A DNA stretch of 64,000 bases from Didymella arachidicola (GCA_016630955.3 CM049996.1:310001-374000); one strand, 5' to 3'; shown: positions 41,080 to 53,874, numbered from the stretch's first letter. Numbers and translations: made by a program. The notes: a model not told the origin generated them from the sequence alone.

Positions 41080-42075
41080 ATGGCCGCCACGACCGCCAGA
41101 CCCAGTGTCGTGCCCCAGAAAGACCTCGAAAGCTTCCAGCAACACTTGAACAAGTCCACACGTATTCTTGCACTTTTAGGTGCCGGCCTTTCAGCTTCTT
41201 CTGGTTTGCCCACCTTCAGAGGTGCAGGCGGCCTCTGGAGAACCCACGATGCTACCTCACTTGCAACACCAGAGGCTTTTACTCGTGATCCTGGTCTTGT
41301 ATGGCAATTTTACAGCTATCGCCGTCACATGGCTCTAGGAGTCAAGCCCAATCCAGCTCACTATGCTCTGGCTGAGTTGGCGAAGAAGAGGAACTTCCTC
41401 ACCCTGAGCCAAAACGTTGATGGTAAGCTCTTGCATATATCAAGATGAGCAGTGACTGACGATGTAGGTCTCTCACCACGTGCTCAGCACCCCGCTGAAA
41501 AGCTCAAGCTTCTGCACGGCTCTCTTTTCGACGTCAAATGCTCTGATTTCTTCTGCGACTACTTCGAGAAGAATAACTACACCGATCCAATCGTCCCCGC
41601 CTTGGCGATTCCCACCGACGAATCCGATCCTACCACCAACTCGGCCCTTGCAGCTCGGGAGCTCGATATATCGGATGAGAGCGTTGCCATCCCTGAGCTC
41701 AACTACGACCATCTCCCTAAGTGCCCGAAGTGCAATCGTGGCCTTCTGCGCCCGGGTGTCGTCTGGTTCAACGAGAGACTACCGAGTGACGTTTTGCAAG
41801 ACGTGGATGATTGGATTGAAGAGGGTGATATAGACCTCATCATGGTCATTGGCACAAGCGCTAAGGTCTACCCTGCCGCTGGCTACGTGGACATCGCACG
41901 CAATAGGGGTGCGCGAGTCGCCGTCATCAATATGGACAAGAGTGACACTCCAGCTGGCGGCATGTACTCCAGAGACTGGTTCTTTGAGGGCGATGCTGCT
42001 CAGATCGTGCCTGAGCTCTTGAAGAGTGTCACTGGTGAGATCAACACGGAAGAAATGCCAGACGCGGCGCGGTAG
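41080..42075 (+). CDS. SIRT5-like class III sirtuin, NAD-dependent protein deacylase (316 aa)
   Basis: Exons 41080-41422 and 41468-42075; intron 41423-41467 (GTAAGC..TGTAG) splits the glycine of QNVDGLSP. The start MAATTARP is chosen over a non-ATG upstream start. Rossmann motifs GAGLSASSGLPTFRG (34-48), QNVD (111-114), catalytic H131 in LLHGSLF, GTSAKVYPA and AVINMD. Zinc site: two cysteines in KCSDFFC and two in LPKCPKC. FYSYRR keeps the Tyr-x-x-Arg (Y78, R81) that in human SIRT5 binds acidic acyl groups, so desuccinylase/demalonylase activity is the likely role. Probably mitochondrial or cytosolic; no strong targeting peptide beyond a short basic start. Confidence 0.93.
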
Positions 42076-45000
42076 TCTCGGCGCGCCGAGTCGCATTGTA
42101 TTTGACAAAGTCGTTGTCTTTTTTGGGTCCCACAAGTACCGTTTCTGAGAATGTTATTGCGTACACCATCCCTGCATTGGCGTCTCATCGATTTTTCTAC
42201 TATGTATTACACAGGAAAGTGTATTGCCGACACACATCGCCTTAGGCACAACCCTCCGCGTCAAGCAGACGAGCCGAACTTCGTAGTTAGTATTCAGCAT
42301 AGCAACAGACCTCGAATTTGCCTATCACGATCCTCAAGCGTTTACTCGCTGTTTTATCCGACTATTTCTCAATTTTTCGGAGTCTGGCTCAGCGCCAAAA
42401 ATCCTCCTTAAGCAGCCACGCTCTTTCAACGTCTTTTACACCTCCTGCTGCGACAGTTTCTTCTTAGGATCTATCGAGATGCTCTCCACTCATTCAATGT
42501 CACTCGTAACCACGGCCAAAAACCTCTTGTTACTTAACTCAAAATGATGCATCGTACAACACAGCGTAACTTCCAGCAACTCAGGCAATGCATGATACTT
42601 TTTGTTAACCTCACATGCTCAGCTCAACCATATGGCGTTGGAGTCCTTCAATGCCTTTCTGACAGCATCGCATCTGAGATGATTTGTGGCCGCGCGCTGC
42701 AAATGAGGGACGGACGCATTCTGTCAATGGAAGATAACGAAGATCGGGCGGGAAAATGGGCACAGTGGCGAGTCACTGCAACCCAGGACCTAACCTGAGT
42801 GACAGCCAAGAGGTTACAGTGAATGTACTGCTCACGTGCTGCCGCTTTGACTTGTAGATCCGCTCGGAAGCTTCTGGGAGCAATACGAGTCTTACGTGAT
42901 CTAGGCACGAACATCCTTGTCTGATGCACCCGCAATACGAATACGAGGATGTGAGCAGGGATCGAGAATTGCGCAATTGAACGGCGACCCATCACGACCC
43001 CAGATCTTGGAAGAAAGGAAGTTGTGTTGCGGAGTGGCATGGCAAAGGCGTGTGGTGACTATTGTAGTGGTGATCATCGATGCGTTGCGTATTGATCTAT
43101 GTGGTTCCATGCTGCGTCCTCATGGAGTAATTATTCTCGTGCTCTGACTATTGAGATACTACTTGTGTAAGAACAAATCGTGGATGCAGAGAGGTATAAC
43201 ATCTGCTGCAGAGATGGCCTCACGCGCGATCACAGCGGCAGCGCCGGAACCACGAGTGCTCCTTGCTCACCGAAAAGGCAGGAGTCGGGCTCTTGTATAT
43301 TGCGGGATGCCTGGGTGGACATTGGAGGGAGCTTGGTTCTTGTAGTGTCAGCATATCAAACCGTTGGCGATTTGGAGGGTCGTCCAGGGTAGGCAGAGGC
43401 GCAATCGCGTCTTAAACGATAGCGAGTATGGTGGAATTTCACGTGTTGCCTGGTCTTATCGGACGACGAAAAGGAGATACCAGGAGCCCCCCTGCATTCC
43501 ATCAAATCCCTTCGATCCTTCATTTGCCTGGGCCGACCCGGAGCATACAAAGCTGACATGAGTAGGAGGGTGAGGGCAATCCTTCACGTGGTGCGTAGAG
43601 GCCAATGATGACAGGAAGTTGTGCATGACCGGACGAAATATTGGCCCTCAGGAAGGCTTCTTCCGGCCCAACTTGAGATGAGTGGATCCTTCACAGAACC
43701 GCAAGTGTTTTGCTTATGCAATACTGCATGATATGGTCCATTGCAATTGTTCGCCCACATAGGAACGATCACTGATGAGGCAGGTACTCAGGAATGTTCA
43801 TCAACCAGCTGACCAGACTATCATTAGCATCCAGAATTCTACCCACCACTGATACTTCCTGACTCTCCTCGATATCTGACTTGTTCCTGCAGCCGTCTGC
43901 TCATGCACGCGTCCCGGCATGTAGCCGCGCTGGAGCCCAAACAGGAAGGAGACTGTGACTCGTTGGCAATCCGGGGACGCAAGCTAATCCAAGCCTTGGT
44001 ATCCATTCGCCAAAGCCTTGCCAAGAGCAAGAGTGTCACTCTAAACATCGATGTGGGTGATTGAGGTCTTGGCAGCTCGGTACGGTAGACAACTCACGAA
44101 GGTTGGCTGGGGTTTCCTCGATTGATCAGCGCAGGGAGGTCTCCGCGGTGATAGGTACAGATACGAGGACGGCAGATGCAGACTGCATCCGGGAACTAAC
44201 CAACTTCACGCGAATGCGGCAAAGCTGGTCCGCCTTCCCAGGACTTCACATGCCGACCGCTGTCTGTCAGATGGTCAATGTCGTGGACGCGCTCGCTGAC
44301 ACCACAGACCTATTGCAGCCGTTAGCTACATGACTGCAAATCAACACTGAGATTTTGCACGGTCACACAGTGTTAGTAGGCGCGAGCGCCCGACTCTTTC
44401 TTTGAGATCGTTCTCTTGAGCGGCCGCGTTGTCGATCCCAATGGCCATCAACTGCATTCTTGGTCAATTAATTGCCTCGGAGCTCCGGTACATCTCCAAC
44501 CTCACCCTTTCCTGCAAATACACAGGAACATGTTTTGTCAAGCCAAATTCCCGATGTATTATGCAGATAGACCGGATAAATGCTGTGCAGATGTTGATGA
44601 TGGAGGACAGAAGCACGCAACACGCCAATTGATTTGCATGCTAGGGCTGTGTATTGGGTGTGGGAAGGCAGACGGGAAGGATGGGTAGGTCTAGACGCGC
44701 CAAGAGAGAGCGAGAAAGCTTGTCGCTCCGCGATTCGGACTCATCTGCGTCACGGTCACCACTCTTCCCTTACGCTCGTGACCTCTCAACGATAGCAATA
44801 TTCGTCTTCCTCCAGCCACAAGGCATGTTGGTGAAACGTAAGGAGTAGGGTGCGGAGGTCGCTTCTGAAGAGGCAAGGCGCTTTTGGGTAAGGAGCGGAC
44901 GGTAATCCCTGGTGTGGTGATCTACGAAGGCACACGGCTTTCTTGACGAGATCCGCGGCCTGTCTGGGTATGGCTGAAGCATGCGCGAAGGTCATCCGGA

Positions 45001-46319
45001 GCTCGCGCAGTCTCTCCCGCCATGGATGCGTTCTCGAACGCACATTCTGATTGACGAGTCGCTGAGCATCCGGCTTCCCGTTCAGTGTAGCTCTCGCTGT
45101 CTTGACCAAACGACACTTCAGTTTGGTCACAGTGCACTACAGCGAGATGCCGATCTACCAAGGAACGACCAGTGAGACTCGAGCTATTCAATGGCGGGAG
45201 CCGTTGGACCTCGGTCATTCTAATGTCTCTACAAACTAGACGCGCCCTCGTTTTACGCATGCCATTCGCTAGGCGCTCGAATTACCGCCTAGGCTTCGCT
45301 TTCGTCTTATCTCGAGATATAGCCAAGCATTTGGATTGATCTGCATGCAGTACCTTACACCCAAAGAAGGAGGTGCTTTACCGATTGATGTTCTTCAAGC
45401 TTAAGCTTAGCTGCCTTGATTTAGGTTGCCGCATGCACCATGGTGTCTTCTGCATATGAAGGATGGCCATTTTATTAGGATGATCATCTGCGCCTGTACA
45501 CCTTACGCCTTCACAGCGCTCATTGACGACAGATGCGCCGAGTCTCGCTCGGGACGCACTGTGCGCATACCTGTCGTTGATGGCCGCAATAGGAAAGTAT
45601 GATGTCGATGTCGCGCTCTCTAGCCAGTACGTTTCGACGGCGCTTGGGTTTGATTGGTCAGACTGACACACTTCAGCGAGCGTGCCAAGATCTTCTTCGA
45701 CGGTGAGTGGTTTACTACTCGGAATCTAAGGCAGCAGCTAATGACAAGACGCGGTAGGATAAGGTCTTCGAAGCCCCCACTTCACTGGGTATAGTAGTCG
45801 CTAGCTTACAGGCACGAGATTTGGCAGTCTGGGACGGCACATGGCACTTCGAGTATGGTTCGGCACTCCTACACTCCACGTGCGTCGCCATGTCGTTCGA
45901 GAAGCATATTTGGACCCTCAACCTGAACACAACCCTTGGGTTACATGACGCGTGTTATGGAGCCACCAATAATTCTTGCGAGCTTCATAAACACATACCT
46001 AAACAAGTAAGTCACATTAATATAGCCAACCTCTTGCCAAGAATCCGCCACCATCATGTCTTTTACGCTCCTTCCTTCTCCGCCCTGCTCATGACCGCCG
46101 TTGTGGATCATATGTCTCGGCTAACATGTCGTCTCAGTAGCAAGCAGTGCCGGAGTGCCTGTATTACCTACCCTTCTCGGCATCGGGCGGTCAAGCCATC
46201 ACACTAAGCCACTTATCCGTAAGAGGCATCTACCTGAACATATCCTATTCTTGAGACTAATCTCGAGCAGCAGGTGCAGACGTTCCTCTCCGGTGGTCCA
46301 CCTTGAAAGTTCTCAATAG
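42076..46319. other. 4.2-kb gene-poor region
   Basis: No gene model could be built. The ORFs are short, mutually overlapping and without motifs. It may contain degenerate repeats or species-specific genes with several introns that cannot be seen by eye. Confidence 0.35.
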
Positions 46320-46327
46320 TTATATAA
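46320..46327 (+). promoter_or_regulatory. TATA box of subtilisin gene 1
   Basis: TTATATAAGG about 115 bases before the ATG, a sensible core-promoter distance for a strongly expressed secreted enzyme gene. Confidence 0.6.
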
Positions 46328-46438
46328 GGAGTCACAGACGCACCCCAAAGTCTTCAGGCACCAATACAGTTTCTCGCCCATCAAGCTCAGGTCCCATCTC
46401 TCGCTTCGACAACTTCGCTCGATTCAGCAATCACCACC

Positions 46439-47690
46439 ATGCAGCTTACTATCCTCCTTTCGCTCTTGCCGGCTCTGGCTGCTGCTCTCCCTGCTCCTAT
46501 TCTCGAGCCTCGCGCCGGTACTCCAATTCCTGGAAGATACATCGTCAAGCTGCAGAACCAGAATCTCCAGACTATCCTTGAGACTGCTCTCAAGGTCCTG
46601 AAGAAAGACCCTGCCCATGTCTACCAGTTCGGCAACTTCGGTGGTTTTGCCGCTGAGATAAGCGACGATATCGTCAAGCTCCTCCAGAACCTTCCCGGTG
46701 TTGACTACATCGAGCAGGACGCCGTCATCAAGGCCAACCTTGGTGATATCGAGGCACCCCTTGAAAAGAAGGCGTACACCACTCAGTCGTCTGCTACATG
46801 GGGCCTCGGCCGTATCTCTCACACAAACCCGGGAACTACTTCCTACACCTATGACACCTCTGCAGGATCTGGCACCTGCGTGTACATTATTGATACTGGT
46901 ATTTCCACTAGTCACCCTGAATTCGAGGGTCGTGCTACTTTCCTTGCTAACTACGCTGGCGATGGGTCCAACACTGATGGTAATGGTCACGGAACTCACT
47001 GTGCTGGTACTGTCGGATCCAAGACCTACGGTGTAGCTAAGAAGGCCAAGCTCTTCGCGGTCAAGGTTCTCGGTGCCGACGGCTCGGTAAATCTCACCAT
47101 GATATTCCAGCTTGCCAGTGGCCGGTATGCTAAATCCTCTCTAGGGTACAAATTCTGGTGTCATCGCCGGTATCAACTACGTCGCCAACGACTCCAAAAC
47201 CCGCGCTGGCTGCGCTGCCGGTGTTGTCGGCAGCATGTCTCTCGGCGGATCCAAGTCCTCTGCCGTTAACTCTGCTGTTGCCAATGCTGTCACCGCTGGT
47301 GTCTTCATGGCCATTGCCGCTGGTAACGAGGCTCAGAACGCTGCCAACGTCTCCCCTGCTTCTGAACCTTCTGCCTTCACTGTTGCCGCCTCAGACAGCT
47401 CTGACAAATTTGCCTCTTTCTCCAACTACGGCTCTTTTATTGACGGTATCGCTCCTGGTGTTGCTATCCTCTCTACCTGGTTGAACGGTGGCACCAACAC
47501 CATCTCTGGTACTTCTATGGCCACCCCTCACGTTGCTGGTCTTGCTGCGTATCTCCTCGCTTTCGAGGGCAAGAAAACTCCTGCTGCTCTTGCTTCGCGG
47601 ATTCAGGCTCTCGCCACAAAAAACAAGATCACTGGTGTTCCTTCTGGCACAGTCAACTACCTCGTCTTCAACGGCAACCCTAACCCTTAA
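46439..47690 (+). CDS. Secreted proteinase K-like subtilisin 1 (S8A, 397 aa)
   Basis: Extracellular alkaline serine protease. Exons 46439-47086 and 47145-47690; intron 47087-47144 (GTAAAT..CTCTAG) in phase 0. Signal peptide about 1-17 (LTILLSLLPALAAALPA). Inhibitor I9 propeptide about 33-100 (GRYIVKLQ...VDYIEQDAVI). Mature start near ATWGLGRISH. Catalytic triad D152 (IIDTGI), H184 (GHGTHCAG), S340 (GTSMATPH) and oxyanion N277 (AAGN). GSMSLGGS is the substrate-binding strand. Length fits the oryzin/proteinase K family. A related gene lies 2.3 kb downstream in the same direction with a different intron number. Confidence 0.96.
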
Positions 47691-49910
47691 AGTGAGGCTG
47701 CAGGGAGTAAGCGATAATGGTATCGATAGAATTCATTGAGCGGTCTTTTTGCTGCTGCACACGGATCGGCACCATTATGATGGATATTCCCATTTCTTAT
47801 GGAGTGTTAAGAATCTACGATTCTGTTGAGCGTTGGGCATTGTCTTAAATTTTTCAGTAGCTAGCATGGGGGAGCAATCAAATTGCGATTATTAGAACAT
47901 GATTGTCCATCCCTCACATCGCAACTTGAAATCCTGGGTCAGAAAAACTGTTCTCTGGTCCAATTGCTACATCTTACAGACGTTGTGACATCCACGAACA
48001 GAAAGTGTTGCACAGCGGTCAGTACCTCCCTTGTGAAACGTCACGTATCTTGGTAGCCATTTACCTCACGGTGCAGATTTCGTGACAGGCTCCTCGTAAC
48101 ATGGCTCTTTGTTTTGTTTGATGTTCAATCGAAAACGAGGCCAAGATACGGATATTCAGTCGCTGGAATACGGAGAGACATATGGCCGTGTGTGCTCCAC
48201 AAAGTGCGTAGCAGCGCTTCGGTCCTTTGCAGGCGACATAGTGCGGTCGCACTACGTTGAGGTCAACACTTTCGCCATGACGCTCTTTGTTTGGGCTTGA
48301 TGAAATAATGGGAGGCGCTCTCTCAAAGGGCCGGTTGGTGATCATCTCGAGTCGCACCAAGTTTCTTTCGAGCCGATGAGGCGCAGAAGGCTTGAAAGGA
48401 TCGCTATGCTGCGTACGCCGTGTGCGGGGCGCGCTGATGCCTGCATGATCGCCTTTCCACAGAACTTTACTTTCTCTGCCGTTGAGTATACAATCAACTT
48501 AGTTGGATCCGTTGACTGAGCGCCATCAAGGAAGCCTCCTTGAATGTATGATGGCGATAGAAGATGGGAAAGTCGCAAACAAAGAGCACACGACCTAGCG
48601 CGCCGCTAGCGCCGTTGAACCCTCTCCACATTTGCCCCCGGGATTCATCCATCATCTCATCAAGGTAGACTCCGCTTAATCACGTTGTACTTCATGAGAA
48701 AACCTTGAGGTCCACCACATCTTTGTGAATCTTAGGAGCCAGTCAGAAACGTCCGATGCGAGCTTACAATGATTTGCTATCTAGGCGCGATATCGCTCCG
48801 CTTCCACGACCACCACCTTGACAAAAAATATCGGACACCTTTGGCCGCTGACCTCATCAAAAGTGTCCAAATTTTTTTTTTCTAGGTGGTGCGCCGGTAG
48901 TTGATGCTGTATATTTGTTGACGGATGCAAACGCTCGCTACACGTGCTGGGTATACTACCTATTGAAATACATTGAGCTCAGTTATGCCCCTGGAATCTC
49001 GCCACAGCCGTTCAGTCACTCTTATTGATGGTCTAGGGCTAATAGTATCCCAGAATTCCCATGATTGTTTATAACACACTGCTCATCAGTTACCGCTTAT
49101 TCGTTCTGATCGAGGCAATTATTTAGGTACGCTCAACATTTGCCGTCACACCTACCCAGCGACGTGGTCAACCCTATCGACCCATGCTATAACGCTCACA
49201 CCCGTGCAAGAAGGTCGGACCTTATCGGCGACGCCGATGACAGGGAGATACTGACCTAATTTTCATACCTCTCATCTGATGTCGGGTCGCGCTAAGGAGG
49301 TCTCCACATTGCATAAGAGTTTGCGCATTAGAATGCTGTCACCTATCCTGCCAATCTTGGGAGCATACTAAACCCGTAATGGTTGTTGGCTGCTCTGCTC
49401 CTCGGACGAGAGACTTATGGAAAGTTGGACATACATTTTCAGTCACGGGTACAACCGCGATGCAAATGCAACGGCGGCACTCTGCAGGATGCCAGCCTTA
49501 TCTTCGCACACCTTCCTGAAAGACTTTTGGTACAGTGTCACGGTGCGCCTGTGGATACACCGAGCAGTACAACGCTTGACAAGTGCTTCGTCCATAAAGT
49601 CACACCGACTGAACATCAACCATGCTCAGTCTACGCTAATCTCCTTGCTGTCAACCGGTATCTGATCTCTGGACTATTGCGCCATCACAGTCACCAGACG
49701 CAGCAGGCATCTTTGTAAATCTCATTGGCTGAGCGCGTTTGGATCGTTCCCTCTTCCACTCCTACTTGCAGCTATGGCATGAGCGGCAACAATGATCCCA
49801 ACCGTGAGTCTTACACATCATGACCAGCGCAGTAACACGGCACCAACTCTTTGTTGTTGTACACATCGTTCAGTAGCATGGCTATATGAGGGCACTCAAG
49901 CTGCGCTGCG
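47691..49910. other. 2.2-kb spacer between the two subtilisin genes
   Basis: No gene supported. A short inverted arrangement GGACACCTTT...AAAAGTGTCC followed by a T-run sits at about 48826-48880, resembling the end of a Tc1/mariner element; no partner was found. Confidence 0.4.
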
Positions 49911-49917
49911 TATATAA
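49911..49917 (+). promoter_or_regulatory. TATA box of subtilisin gene 2
   Basis: TATATAAACT lies about 100 bases before the ATG at 50013. Confidence 0.6.
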
Positions 49918-50012
49918 ACTGCCAGCTGCAACTGGCATCCATATCCCATATCACAGTCACACTTACTTTTCACCAAAGCTTCCACAAGCCATACGTGCAT
50001 TACATACTGAAC

Positions 50013-51397
50013 ATGCGCTTTGAATTCCTCACGTTTCTATCCGCCACTCTTGCAGCACCACTACTACAAGTTGGGCAGGATGCGACTGTTGTGCCAGGGC
50101 AGTACATCATCAAGTTCAAGCACGATGAAGCTACCATCTCTGCGACTGCTGTGCAAGATCTGATTCAGTCACTTTCAACAGTTCCGAGGTTTAGGTATTC
50201 GTTGTCAGGATTTCATGGTTTTGCTGGCATTCTTTCCGACACGGAGCTTGCCACGCTCAAGGCTTCTGACCATGTAAGATTTCAAGCATGGGTTACGAAT
50301 AATAGTCTTAGACAACATGCGATTAGGTCGATTACATACAACCAGATGCCAGGATGCGAGCGTTCGATCTTGTGTATCAGAACCCTGCCCCTTGGGGTCT
50401 TAGTCGTATCTCGAGCAAGTTACCTGGTAACAACACTTATGTCTTCGACGATACCGCTGGACAAGGTGTCTGTGCCTATGTCATCGATACTGGCATCTTT
50501 GTCGACCACCCCGAGTTTGAAGGACGTACGTTACACAGGACCTAAACAAGACTCAAACGGCTAACAAGAAGCAGGCGCGGCTCGCCTCGCCAATTTCTCT
50601 GAAGAAGAGAGCGATGAAGATGGTGACGGACACGGTACACACGTCGCTGGTACTATCGGATCACGTGAGTCTTTCCAAGGTTGTATCCTTCCTCAAGAGG
50701 GTGCTGATCAACTATGTAGTGACCTATGGTGTTGCAAAGAAGATCCAACTCTTCGCTGTCAAAGTCCTCGATTCCTCTGGTGAGGGCGAAGCATCAGGTA
50801 TAATTGCAGGCATCGATTTTGTTGCAAAAGATGCAAAGACTCGTGACTGCCCCAAAGGTGCAGTCGTGAATCTGAGTCTCGGCGGAAGCAGAGATGTGCC
50901 TATGAATCAAGCTGTAAGCGACGACGCAAAATCTATGATCAGGAAATCGCTAACATGTCAAGGCTGCCGCAGCGGTGGCTTCGGGCGTGTTTATGGCTGT
51001 GGCTGCTGGTAACGATGGTATCGACGCACGCTACGCTTCGCCCGCCTCAGAGCCCACTGTCTGCACCGTTGGTGCAACTGCAAAGAACGACACCATGCTA
51101 TCCTGGTCGAACTACGGCTCTCTCGTCGATGTTCTCGCGCCAGGTGACAATATCACTAGTCTTGACAACGCTGGTGGTACTACGGAGTACAGTGGCACAT
51201 CGATGGCTACACCGCACGTCACAGGTCTGGCAGCATACCTTCTCGCATTGCAAGGTGGGAATACCAAAGGCCTGTGTGAAAGGATTGCAAAGCTTGGTCT
51301 GGATGGCGTCATCAAGAATATCCGGAGGGGAACACCAAACACTTTGGCTAACAATGGGGCGCTGGCTGGCTATCCATTTCGTCGATCAGCTTTTTGA
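50013..51397 (+). CDS. Secreted proteinase K-like subtilisin 2 (S8A, 392 aa)
   Basis: Five exons: 50013-50273, 50327-50525, 50575-50664, 50720-50913, 50963-51397, with introns of 49-55 bp and consistent phases (junctions ASDH-VDYIQPDAR, EFEG-RAARLANF, GTIGS-LTYGVAKK, MNQA-AAAVASGVF). Short signal peptide (MRFEFLTFLSATLAAP), I9 propeptide (GQYIIKFKHDEA...). Triad: D in YVIDTGIF, H in GDGHGTHVAG, S in YSGTSMATPHVTG; NLSLGGS and AVAAGND present. Complete and apparently functional. The C-terminus (RRSAF) lacks the extension of gene 1. It differs from gene 1 in three extra introns, so the pair is an old duplication or separate gains. Confidence 0.94.
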
Positions 51398-51582
51398 GAT
51401 CAAGGGTCACTGCCCGACGCTCATTGATGAAGGAAGTAGTCGATTAGCGTCCGATATGCACCTGGCTGCCTGACTAGGGTTTGATTCTGACATTATGGAT
51501 TCTATTATGACTAAAGAACGCTGAGGAAAGCATTGGGCATAGTATCATCAATCGTACAAACGGCATCGTGCAGATATCCTAC

Positions 51583-53151
51583 CTAGACATGCGCGGGTGT
51601 AATGCGGGAGTTTAACCCACTCATCTGGCGACCTCTGACATGCGCAAGCAAATCGTCAAGATCTTCATGATCAAGGCTCTTGTCTTCGATTGTCATACCT
51701 AGCATGTGCGTCTTATCTTCATCCATACGCTTCAACTGCGCGACTTTGTCCTTGACATCTGGATTGCTTGCCTGCTTCGAGTCTCTGCGCGAAATCCATC
51801 TAACAAGCTCGTCGACGTCGTCATCCTTGAGATGGTCCCTGTCTTGAAATTGCGGTGAACGTTCTCGTGATCGGCCGCGTGCAGCCTCCAGGACAGCTGC
51901 ATCGTCCTTCTTCGCAATCTCGCTGCCAGCTTTGCCAGTGACGGATTCGCCACTTGTGTCATCATGGTGAGTTCTCCAGCGCCCAATCTCGGGAACGTCG
52001 GACTCGTTCTCTGTGTCTGGCTTAATCTGAGGCACGCTTTGCTTGCCGCGAACAGGTCCAGCCATTGCGCCGTCTCGTCGTGATACCCAGCGGCTGAGGT
52101 TGCCCTCATTACTGCCATCTTCTTGCTCTTCTTCTTCATCTTGACTCAGCGCAGAATCTGAGGCTGTCGATTCGTCGCTGTATCCTGTATGCATCATCGG
52201 TGCTACTGGCTCCATGGCGAGGGTCTTGCGACTCGCATGGCGCACGAGCTCTTCGATATCCGATTGCCCTAAGCTTTCGTGCCCGCTGTTTTCCTTGTTC
52301 GACACCTCCGCATTGAGAAGTCCTCGTTCACCGTCACTTGGAGGGTCTCGCCTGCTAACCCAGCGTACCAGTTCGTCAACATCAGAGTGATCGATACTGG
52401 ACTCGTAACTTTGGCGTGGCTTCCAAGTACCGCCCTGGGCCCCATCTTCGTCATCAGTGGCTGTAGATTCGCGACGCATTAGATTTCCAGTGGTTTCTTC
52501 GATGTTGGTCAATGTTGGTGGCTCCTTGCTTGTGAAACGGCGAATCTTCACACCGATTCGGCGGCCGAGTCCATCCTTCTCATTACGTGCCTTCTCTGGA
52601 GTTTGTGGTCGATTGTAACCCTGCCTCTTTTCGTGCTGCGATTTCCAAGTCGTTGCTGCCTTTTCTCGTGCCTCTGCTTCTTGATGACTCTTCTTCATGT
52701 TGTTTTCTAGGTTGGCCTGGAATAAGGAACTGCGGAGGGATTGGAAGCGTGCCATGTGAGATCTGGGGTTCTTCAAGGATGTTTCCGCACGTGTGCCGCT
52801 CCCAGAGCTGTTGATGTCTTTGATCCCTGGCTTGGTCGTAGTCTTGGAACCGTGCACAATATTCGCCGTACCTGAAGGGGCTTGGCGCAACTTTCTATTT
52901 AACGAATCGTCAATCTTGGTCTCGTCGTCCGAGATTCTAGACTCCTCGTCGTTCTCTGAGCCGAAATAATTGTCTTCTTCGTCACTACCGCTTGACTTGT
53001 CGTCGAAATATAGATCGTCCAGTATGCGTGAGACTTGAGGTGTGAGCATGCTTGTGCCCCGCAGGTCCTTCTCCTCTTTAGGGATATGCGCAGCTGTGGG
53101 GCCATTTGCTTGCGCAGGGAGTTCGAAGTATGATGCCATGATTGTAGCCAC
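51583..53151 (-). CDS. Hypothetical protein with repeated DELVRW-SRRD motif (522 aa)
   Basis: Single exon, no known domain. Strongly charged, serine-rich and predicted disordered. Early part has SRILDDLYFDDKSSGSDEED and a helical block ARFQSLRSSLFQANLENNMKKSHQEAEAREKAA (about 134-166). The second half carries a short motif at about 257-269 (DVDELVRWVSRRD), 297-309 (DIEELVRHASRKT), 349-360 (NLSRWVSRRD), 385-396 (VPEIGRWRTHHDD), 444-457 (DVDELVRWISRRD) and 494-508 (DLDDLLAHVRGRQ), spaced about 40-55 residues apart. Possibly a multivalent binding protein; function unknown. Confidence 0.75.
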   Translation of the reverse strand: MATIMASYFELPAQANGPTAAHIPKEEKDLRGTSMLTPQVSRILDDLYFDDKSSGSDEEDNYFGSENDEESRISDDETKIDDSLNRKLRQAPSGTANIVHGSKTTTKPGIKDINSSGSGTRAETSLKNPRSHMARFQSLRSSLFQANLENNMKKSHQEAEAREKAATTWKSQHEKRQGYNRPQTPEKARNEKDGLGRRIGVKIRRFTSKEPPTLTNIEETTGNLMRRESTATDDEDGAQGGTWKPRQSYESSIDHSDVDELVRWVSRRDPPSDGERGLLNAEVSNKENSGHESLGQSDIEELVRHASRKTLAMEPVAPMMHTGYSDESTASDSALSQDEEEEQEDGSNEGNLSRWVSRRDGAMAGPVRGKQSVPQIKPDTENESDVPEIGRWRTHHDDTSGESVTGKAGSEIAKKDDAAVLEAARGRSRERSPQFQDRDHLKDDDVDELVRWISRRDSKQASNPDVKDKVAQLKRMDEDKTHMLGMTIEDKSLDHEDLDDLLAHVRGRQMSGLNSRITPAHV

Positions 53152-53874
53152 GTGAGAAACGCGTCCCGTCTGAGGATGATAAGTGGAACCCAGAGTGGTG
53201 ACGATGCAGACCTCGGGGCAATTGTTAAAGCGGCTGAGATTGGACGCGAGGCAGTGCTCTTGGAAGCTCTTGAAGGTTGCAAGAGAGGCTCGGCTGTCAA
53301 GGGTCCGCGTTAAAGGCGGGGTTCCAGATCCTGTGGTTGCATGACTGCGTCATCGGTCCGAGCTAGTGATTGGCTCTTCCCCGCGCAGAGGCGGCTGACT
53401 AATGACCCGATCTGCAGTGACTGGGCGCAATTCACCACTTGGCTCTGGTTTTGGAATCGAGAGCTGAGCCCCACTCGTGCCGGTCTTCAGAAATGGCTGT
53501 CATCGCTCGGTGCATGCCGATCCAGCTACTTTGTCACGTCCATGCAGATTGAAGGATGAACGCTGCATTAAACGACCAACGGCTACCTTTACCGTCGCAC
53601 TCGATTGAAGAAGCCATGGAAAGGCTATCGAAAAGCCATCACTTTGAGGCTAACGTGCTGCGCATGGATCGGCGAGAAGATTACATGATTAGTATCCGAT
53701 TAATGCATACAATGATCGAACCAACCATGGCGCTCATGTCCCACCTAACGAGCCATTCTGGTACGATTGGAAGAACGAGCAAGGGTATCACTTCATTACG
53801 ATCTACCATCGACACAACAATTGTCGATGGTCTATTGCTGCACAGCTTGCTCCCCAATGCAACCCATCATGGGC
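53152..53874. other. Spacer, nothing supported
   Basis: About 720 bases between the 5' end of the hypothetical gene and the 3' end of the permease gene. ORFs here are short. Confidence 0.45.

Noticed and set aside
48826..48880. GGACAC/GTGTCC inverted stretch as a mariner end
   Set aside because: Only one end seen, no transposase remnant and no second repeat nearby.
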